This document shows, piece after piece, positions 58,648-64,000 of a stretch of DNA of 64,000 bases; positions within the stretch are counted from its first letter, which is position 1; every line of letters starts with the position of its first letter. The notes under the pieces are model-generated. The model had not been told where the DNA came from. It ran no database searches and saw only the letters and a list, made by a program, of their open reading frames with translations. Where the stretch lies: assembly GCA_035938395.1 (NCBI GenBank), contig DASZGY010000023.1, forward strand, positions 5,483-69,482, given 5' to 3'. This DNA is from JALZAA01 sp035938395. Lineage in GTDB: Bacteria > Actinomycetota > Acidimicrobiia > IMCC26256 > JACDBD01. Both the position numbers and the translations under genes were made by a program.

Positions 58648-60075
58648 TCAGGCTATTGCGCTCGGCGGCACCAATCGCAGCTCGCTGACCGCGATTCCGA
58701 GCTTGCGCGGATCGGGCCCCGGCCGCGGCACCGGTTCGGGCGTCGTGATCGCGATCCTCGTGAACTGCCACGACGCGTCGTAGTCGTCGGGCAGCGACGC
58801 CGTGCCGACCCGCCCTCGATCGTGGGCGCTCCAGCGCACATCGACAGGCACGCCATTGACCTCGAGCGACAAGTGGTCGCATAGGCCGAGGTCGTCGGAG
58901 ACGACGACGAGCTCCACTCTTGACTTCGGCGCGAGCCTGATGGGCAGGTCGAGCCAGGACCGCCGCCCCGGGCCGGTGAACCGCACGGGCAGGTCCGCCA
59001 GTCGGTGTGGCTCGCGCCAACCGGCGCCCTCGATCGGCTCCTCCAGCGCGACGATCAGCGGCTCCTCGAGGAGCTCGCCGAGCTCCGACTCCATCGGCTG
59101 CGACCAGCGCGGGTCGCGGCCCACGACGTCCGTCAGCCGCTCGACCTCGTTGTCGGGCGGCGGCAACAAGCCCCGGGCGGTCTCGACAACCTCGCGAGGC
59201 TCGCCACGCAACGAGCGGGCGTGCGTATCGAGCGTCAGCCCTGCGAGCTCTCCGAGCCCCAGGGCACTCGCGAGACAGGCGCGGCGAACCGCGGTTCGCC
59301 AGTCCGTTTCCGGATCCGCCGTCGTCATCTCGGCGCGGACGAACAGGGCGTCAGCCCAGAAGAGCTGTCCCGAACGATGGGTGAAACGCGCGGCGTCGAA
59401 GTCGTAAATGTGGAACCCCGGCCGCAAGCCGACGCGCGCTCCGTGCTGACGGTGATGACTCATGTTGTCGAGGTGCCAGAGGACGAAACCGCGGTCGCGA
59501 AGGAACCGGTCGACGTCGCCGAAGAGGGGCTGCCCCGTATACATGGGGTTGAACTCGACCTCCGTCTGCACGACCGAAACACCTTCCAGCGCGCGTTTCG
59601 CTCCGCGCAGGATGTCGAGCTCTGAGCCCTGCGTGTCGAGCTTGACGAGGTCGACCTTGTCGACCGCATTGGCGGCGCACCAGTCGTCCAACGTGATGAG
59701 CTCGATCGTCTCGCGACGGACCATTCGCTGCGGCTCAAGGCGAGGGTGGCGATCTACCACTTCATCGATCGGCGGATACACGGACGAGCACGCCGGCTCG
59801 CGAGTGATGTACAGGTTGGCCGCCCTGTGCTCCGATCCGAGGGCGTAGGGAACGATCCGCACCCACGGCTGGTCGCGGTAGTGCTCGGCGAGCCGCTCAC
59901 ATTCGACACGGTCCGGTTCGAAGCCGACGATGCGGCACCGTTCACCGAGCTCTTCCCACGTGTCGGCGAAGCCCCAGCGGCAGCCGACGTCCACGACCGA
60001 AAGCGGGTCTTCGAGGATCGACGCCAGCACGGCCGCCACTTGCGACGACGCGAGCGCAGCGGCGTCGGCGGTCAT
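58648..60075 (-). CDS. FkbM-family SAM methyltransferase with long C-terminal domain
   Basis: This 475-residue protein has SVVDVGCRWGFADTWEEL, IVGFEPDRVECERL, KVDLVKLDTQGSELDILRGA and VQTEVEFNPMYTGQPLF in the first 240 residues, the FkbM O-methyltransferase core. The rest includes a beta-rich region (SLEVNGVPVDVRWSAHDRGR) resembling a carbohydrate-binding-like fold, function unknown. The ATG overlaps the upstream FkbM gene stop by four bases. It probably methylates a surface glycan. Confidence 0.87.
   Translation of the reverse strand: MTADAAALASSQVAAVLASILEDPLSVVDVGCRWGFADTWEELGERCRIVGFEPDRVECERLAEHYRDQPWVRIVPYALGSEHRAANLYITREPACSSVYPPIDEVVDRHPRLEPQRMVRRETIELITLDDWCAANAVDKVDLVKLDTQGSELDILRGAKRALEGVSVVQTEVEFNPMYTGQPLFGDVDRFLRDRGFVLWHLDNMSHHRQHGARVGLRPGFHIYDFDAARFTHRSGQLFWADALFVRAEMTTADPETDWRTAVRRACLASALGLGELAGLTLDTHARSLRGEPREVVETARGLLPPPDNEVERLTDVVGRDPRWSQPMESELGELLEEPLIVALEEPIEGAGWREPHRLADLPVRFTGPGRRSWLDLPIRLAPKSRVELVVVSDDLGLCDHLSLEVNGVPVDVRWSAHDRGRVGTASLPDDYDASWQFTRIAITTPEPVPRPGPDPRKLGIAVSELRLVPPSAIA
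58650..58655 (-). promoter_or_regulatory. -10 box of DUF1802 gene
   Basis: TAGCCT, 7 bases before ATG 58642, within the end of the preceding gene. Confidence 0.45.
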
Positions 60076-61193
60076 GGTCGTAACCCCCAGCGGATGCGGA
60101 TCTGGGCGAGCCGGTCGTGAAAGGCGCGTCCCAGCTCGGCGAGCGCATGGAGCCCGCGGCGGATCTCCTCGCCGCCGCGGCCCGGGCGATCGGCGCGTTC
60201 CGGCCACCACGCCGCGGCACGCGCCACGGTGTCGTCGGGATCGAGCGCGAGCGCCGTCAGCGCCAGTTGCACGTCACGCCGGGCGAGCAGCGATTCGGGC
60301 GCTCGCTCCAGCGATCGTGCCACCTGGGCGCGCGCGTCGACGACGTGCAGGCCCGACTCCAACGCGACCACCCGGGCCAGCTCCTGCTCACTCCGCGCGC
60401 GTCGGAGCGCCCAGCCGGCGGGGGGCACGAGCTCGCCTTTGACGGCGAGATAGTCGACGCACGTGTCGGGCTGGAACGACTGTGGCGTCACGGGCATGAG
60501 GTCACCGTCACCGATCAGGTAGTTGGCGTACCCGAGCTGCGCGAACGCCGCGATGAGGTCCTCGGGCGTCGCGCCGAACATCCGGAGGGTATGCGCGTTT
60601 GCCTCGTAGACGACCGGCGGTGCATCTGGGCCGGTCAAGAGGTCTTGCATTCCCTCGATCGCAGCGATCTCCGAGCCTTCGACGTCGAGCTTGACGAGGT
60701 CGACCCGCTCGACGCCGTGGCTGCCCAGCACCCGCGACACGGTGTCGGCCTGAACCTCAACCAACCCCGGCGACCATCCCGCGGAGACCTGGCCCCATGC
60801 ACCCTCGTGGCGGAAGCGCACCACACCGGGCGCGTCGCTCACGGCCACCTCCGCGACCCGCAGATCGTCGAAGCCGTTGGCCCGCGCGCTCGCACGGAGG
60901 AACGCCGCGTTCCGGGGTGAGGCCTCGACCGACAGCACGCTGTGGCCGCGCCCGGCCGCGGCGAGCGAGAAGGTCCCGAGGTGCGCGCCCAGATCGAGCA
61001 CGACCGCGCCGGGCTCGAGCATCGCCAGCGCGACATCGAACGTGGGAGGGAAGTAGCCGCCCGACCGTTGCACGTGGTCGCCGATCAGGTCGCCCGAAGG
61101 CGGGACGACGATGTCGAGGGATTGGCCCCACGGGAGCTCCAGGCGGGCCCATCGCCCACCCGAGGTCACGCGGTCTTCGGCTGCGGTTGCCAT
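60072..61193 (-). CDS. FkbM-family SAM methyltransferase
   Basis: This 373-residue protein has GAVVLDLGAHLGTFSLAAAGRG, VLSVEASPRNAAFLRASARA, RVDLVKLDVEGSEIAAIEGM and VVYEANAHTLRMFG, the FkbM core. The C-terminal 110 residues are helical and Arg-rich. The ATG lies inside the 3' end of the double glycosyltransferase gene (28-base overlap). Substrate is unknown; position favours methylation of a sugar chain made by the glycosyltransferases. Confidence 0.9.
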   Translation of the reverse strand: MATAAEDRVTSGGRWARLELPWGQSLDIVVPPSGDLIGDHVQRSGGYFPPTFDVALAMLEPGAVVLDLGAHLGTFSLAAAGRGHSVLSVEASPRNAAFLRASARANGFDDLRVAEVAVSDAPGVVRFRHEGAWGQVSAGWSPGLVEVQADTVSRVLGSHGVERVDLVKLDVEGSEIAAIEGMQDLLTGPDAPPVVYEANAHTLRMFGATPEDLIAAFAQLGYANYLIGDGDLMPVTPQSFQPDTCVDYLAVKGELVPPAGWALRRARSEQELARVVALESGLHVVDARAQVARSLERAPESLLARRDVQLALTALALDPDDTVARAAAWWPERADRPGRGGEEIRRGLHALAELGRAFHDRLAQIRIRWGLRP

Positions 61194-63631
61194 TGTGCTG
61201 CCGTCCTTGCATCGATGATCTCGAGTAGGCGTGTGGTCAGACTTTCGAACGACCAGGTGCGCGCATACTCGAGGGCGCGCTCGCCCAGACGGTGGCGAAG
61301 GTCGTCGTGTTCGAGCACTCGCAGGATCTCGGCTGCGAGCTCGCGCGGTGCCACTTCCGGCGTCAACAGCTGGACGGTGTCCGGCGGGAGCTCGCGGCAC
61401 GACGCGATGTTCGTGATGACCGGAAGCCCGGCGCCGAGTGCGTCGTTGACGGCGGCCGAGCCGCCACCGTTGGCAGAGGCGCGGCGCAACTGGACGGCGC
61501 ACCACGCCCCCTCGACTCGCCGCTGGTACTCGCCGTCGTCGATGTGTCCCGTAATCTCGACTGCGTTCCCGATGCCGAGTTGCTCGGCACGTGACGTGAG
61601 CCGCGCTCGGTGCTCGGGTCGGATCTCGCCGACGATTGCGAGCCGAGCCGGCCTTGAACGGACGACGATCGCCATCGCCTCCAACAGGCACTCCGGCTCT
61701 TTCGCGTCGAGGTCCTGTCGCCCGAGGCTGACCACTGTCGGTGGTGCCGCGGGTGACGGTCGGGGCGGAACAGGCTGCGGCACGGCCAATGGCAGCGTGT
61801 GCACCGGGGGAAGCAGCTCCGCTGGCCCGGCGTCGAGTTGGAGCAGCTCGCGTGCGCGCTCCGATGTCACGACGCACGTTCTCGCGTCGCGGGCGAGCTC
61901 CACGGTGAAGCGCGTCCCCGCGCGTCGGTACGGCTCGTAAGCGGCCCAGGTTCGATCGGTCTCGGACACGGTGACATCGGGACGGCGTGATCCGTAGCGA
62001 TCGAGCACCTCCCGGAACAGTGAGCGTGCCTCGCGCGCGCCGCCGGGCTGTGCGAGGAACCGGTGCGCGTACGTGATGTACAGGCCGGTGAGGTCGACAT
62101 CGTGGAACCAGGCGACACCCGGGAAGCGGCGTGCAAGCGACAGCGTGTCGTGATGAAACCAGCTGTCGCCAATCGTGTAGATGATCGCGTCGTATCGGAC
62201 GGGATCGATCCGGCGGCCCAGCGCCCGGGCCGGGAGCCAACGGGCGCGGGTGTCGCGTGGCCGTCGTGGGCCAACCATGTGAACGGGGGCCCGGGGCGCT
62301 TCGTGGCTGACGTCCTCGTGGACCCAGTCGCCAGAATCGACGTAGCAGTCGAGCTCGCAGTGCTCCGCGAGGTGATCGGCGACGTGAGCGTTGTAAGCGG
62401 CGATCCCAGTGCGAACGGGGGGGAACGGGCCGACCAGGGCGACGCGGCGTTGCGGGCGTGCCCGACGCCGGCGGGCCGGGACCGGGAGGTGCTCGTAGGC
62501 GGCGACCGTCCGCTCGGCGACGCGGGCCCAGGTGTGACGGGTGGCGGTGTCGCCCGCGACCTCGAGGAGTCTCGCGCGGAACGGCTCGTCCTTCACTCCG
62601 CGCTCCATGAGGGCAGCGAGATCCTCGGGATCGTTGGCATCGAAGCGCGCCGGCTGCCATGCCAGCACCTCTTGCAGGCCGGGCGCGTGCGCGACGACGG
62701 ACGGCGCGCCACAACGTGCCGCCTCCACGACCGGCAGGCCGAATCCTTCGTACCGCGACGGATCGACGAAGAGCTCGGTCTGTTGGTACAGCGCCCGGAG
62801 CACGAGGTCGGGGACGAAGCCGGTGAACACGACGTCGCGAGCGCCTAGGCCGTTCCGGTGCGCCCGATCGTTCCACTGGGCCTGACCTTCCGGCGGAAGG
62901 TTGCACGCGATAACCAGTTGCAGTCCGTCGCGCAGATCGCGTGGCAGCATCCCGAATGCATCGATCAACAACTCGGTGTTCTTGCGTGGCTCCCACGCCG
63001 ACACGGTGAGAACGTACGGGCGCTCGATGGCGGGAAGCTGCTCCCGCACCACCGCGTCGGGATCCTCTCCAGGACCCGCCGGACGGAAGTAGTCGGAGCA
63101 GCCCGCGCCGACGACGTGCACCCGCTCGGCCGGGACGCCGAGACGATCGACGACGTCGCTTCGGGTCTGCTCGGAGAGTGCGAGCAGGAGGTCCGCCCCT
63201 GCGAGTAGGCGGTTGCGGATGCGATAGAAGCGCTCGGCGCGTGAACCCGCGGCGACGAAGCCCATGACCTCGGGAATCAGGTCGTACACGGAAATCACGA
63301 GCGGCACCTCGTTGCGGGCGACGTTGAGCGGCAGCCACGGTGTGGCGAGGTCGCTCGGCTCGAACGGTGCAAGCAGGTGATACAGCGTCGGCCCTTCCTC
63401 GACCGCGGCCCGCAACGCGCCGGATGTGTTCCATGCCAACCGCGGTGACCGGGCCAGCTCCGGCGGGAGACGCGTCGGGTAGGGCAAACGGGGGTTGAGC
63501 GCAAGCGCCGCGACCGGGACATCCGCGTCGAGCAGGGCGCGGCTCAACTCGGCCGCGTACCGGGGAATGCCCCGTTCGGCGAACCGGCGATGCTGGATGA
63601 TCTGGAGATCCAGATATGGTCGCCAGGTCAT
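61166..63631 (-). CDS. Double glycosyltransferase (two GT4 domains)
   Basis: This 821-residue protein holds two GT-B family 4 domains in tandem. The first has FAERGIPRYAAELSRALL, VISVYDLIPEVMGF, VLTVSAWEPRKNTELLIDAF and FVDPSRYEGFGLPVVEAA. The second starts near residue 410 with RVALVGPFPPVRTGIAAYNA, and continues with WFHDVDLTGLYITYAHRFL, VVSLGRQDLDAKEPECLLEA and NGGGSAAVNDALGAGLPVI. Such fusions add two sugars in sequence in O-antigen or capsule synthesis. The ATG follows the partial upstream gene by 14 bases. Confidence 0.9.
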   Translation of the reverse strand: MTWRPYLDLQIIQHRRFAERGIPRYAAELSRALLDADVPVAALALNPRLPYPTRLPPELARSPRLAWNTSGALRAAVEEGPTLYHLLAPFEPSDLATPWLPLNVARNEVPLVISVYDLIPEVMGFVAAGSRAERFYRIRNRLLAGADLLLALSEQTRSDVVDRLGVPAERVHVVGAGCSDYFRPAGPGEDPDAVVREQLPAIERPYVLTVSAWEPRKNTELLIDAFGMLPRDLRDGLQLVIACNLPPEGQAQWNDRAHRNGLGARDVVFTGFVPDLVLRALYQQTELFVDPSRYEGFGLPVVEAARCGAPSVVAHAPGLQEVLAWQPARFDANDPEDLAALMERGVKDEPFRARLLEVAGDTATRHTWARVAERTVAAYEHLPVPARRRRARPQRRVALVGPFPPVRTGIAAYNAHVADHLAEHCELDCYVDSGDWVHEDVSHEAPRAPVHMVGPRRPRDTRARWLPARALGRRIDPVRYDAIIYTIGDSWFHHDTLSLARRFPGVAWFHDVDLTGLYITYAHRFLAQPGGAREARSLFREVLDRYGSRRPDVTVSETDRTWAAYEPYRRAGTRFTVELARDARTCVVTSERARELLQLDAGPAELLPPVHTLPLAVPQPVPPRPSPAAPPTVVSLGRQDLDAKEPECLLEAMAIVVRSRPARLAIVGEIRPEHRARLTSRAEQLGIGNAVEITGHIDDGEYQRRVEGAWCAVQLRRASANGGGSAAVNDALGAGLPVITNIASCRELPPDTVQLLTPEVAPRELAAEILRVLEHDDLRHRLGERALEYARTWSFESLTTRLLEIIDARTAAQWQPQPKTA

Positions 63632-63645
63632 CGGCGTGTACGCGC

Positions 63646-64000
63646 TCAGGCGCGCGGTGTGGCCGTGATCAGCGCAATGCCCGAGTCGGGGGCGTCGCCG
63701 CGTCGGCGCCACGCTCCACCGGTATCCTGTTCGAAGTACGCGTCGCGTTCGACGTCCCAGTCGGCGACAAGCTGATCGAGTTGCTCGGCGCCGATCCCGT
63801 GGTCGGTGTCGAGGGGGATGGCGAGCACGAGCAGGCCCGTCGGTCGGAGCCATTTGGGGAACCGGTCGAGGGTTTCCCGCGCGACGCTTGTGCTCGGGTG
63901 CGGCGGGCCGAACGCGGGTGTCAGCGCGACCACCGCGTCGAATGGCTCGCCCGGACCGGCCCAGTCGCCGACGGGCTCGTCGACGACGGCGACATCCGGA
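63646..64000 (-). CDS. Partial SAM-dependent methyltransferase-like protein (cut by window edge)
   Basis: Only the last about 118 residues are in the window. DAVVALTPAFGPPHPSTSVA, then LDRFPKWLRPTGLLVLAIPL and a C-terminal DVERDAYFEQDTGG segment resemble the distal part of a class I methyltransferase, where a post-motif II strand ends in a hydrophobic run. The upstream start is outside the window. It leads the glycosyltransferase operon. Confidence 0.6.
   Translation of the reverse strand, partial: PDVAVVDEPVGDWAGPGEPFDAVVALTPAFGPPHPSTSVARETLDRFPKWLRPTGLLVLAIPLDTDHGIGAEQLDQLVADWDVERDAYFEQDTGGAWRRRGDAPDSGIALITATPRA

Noticed and set aside
61194..63434. Long N-terminal extension of the FkbM frame
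   Set aside because: It runs in another frame through the double glycosyltransferase gene and is Arg/Gly-rich shadow sequence. FkbM starts at 61193.

Overview
The window is a very GC-rich, gene-dense stretch with no rRNA, tRNA, prophage or insertion sequence that I can see. The gene set points to an actinobacterium, and I infer something near the Acidimicrobiia. It includes ergothioneine genes egtA-egtD, a UPF0182 giant membrane protein, a DivIVA-type coiled-coil protein, an Eis-like acetyltransferase, an F420-associated zinc metalloprotease family, several luciferase-like (LLM) oxidoreductases and paired acyl-CoA dehydrogenases. Many genes have a TANNNT -10 box only 6-9 bases before the start codon, so leaderless transcription is probably common here. 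No 16S gene is present, so the placement is not proven.

Layout. 0.1-3.7 kb (minus): polyphosphate kinase and a CYTH-CHAD protein. 4-8.3 kb (plus): MFS transporter, Eis-like acetyltransferase, and an unusual HAD fusion. 8.4-11.5 kb (minus): F420-associated metalloprotease, quinone-oxidoreductase-like reductase, and a short 3-hydroxyacyl-CoA dehydrogenase. 11.5-23.4 kb: SDR protein, AhbA-AhbB-type siroheme decarboxylase fusion, HtrA-like protease, MoaE, an MreB/actin-like ATPase with no normal start codon, HEAT protein, PDZ-Lon-like protease, DivIVA-like protein with a phage-head-like C-terminus, and UPF0182. 23.4-35.4 kb: iron-sulfur (SUF) assembly genes in two separated operons. One is sufB-sufD-Rieske-sufC1 (plus) and the other sufC2-sufS-sufU (minus). 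The two share an almost identical palindromic promoter element. Between them lie two L,D-transpeptidases, an LLM oxidoreductase, an alpha/beta hydrolase, a methyltransferase and a redoxin. 35.4-39.6 kb: methyltransferase, membrane acyltransferase, FabH-like ketosynthase and a second LLM oxidoreductase.

39.8-50.1 kb is a redox/osmolyte block. On the minus strand run glycosyltransferase, OpuC-type ATPase, a 24-residue ORF, then egtA-egtB-egtC-egtD. On the plus strand run glycosyltransferase, two OpuC-type permeases and the binding protein. The two arms diverge from one CATG that supplies both start codons. The linkage suggests the transporter may handle ergothioneine or another betaine. 50.1-54.2 kb: MsrA, a metallo-beta-lactamase-fold hydrolase, an acyl-CoA dehydrogenase pair and a small membrane protein. 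54.2-57.4 kb: two divergent SGNH hydrolases, a lipoprotein, and a leader-like region (13-codon ORF with an extended Shine-Dalgarno sequence plus two perfect hairpins) in front of a 77-residue protein. 57.4-58.0 kb is a decay zone with gene fragments. 58.0-64.0 kb (minus): a probable glycan/polysaccharide operon with a double glycosyltransferase, two FkbM methyltransferases and a DUF1802 protein.

Most worth following up are the co-regulated split SUF system, the leader before the 77-residue gene, the egt/OpuC neighbourhood with its small ORF, and three genes whose only good start codon is CTG.
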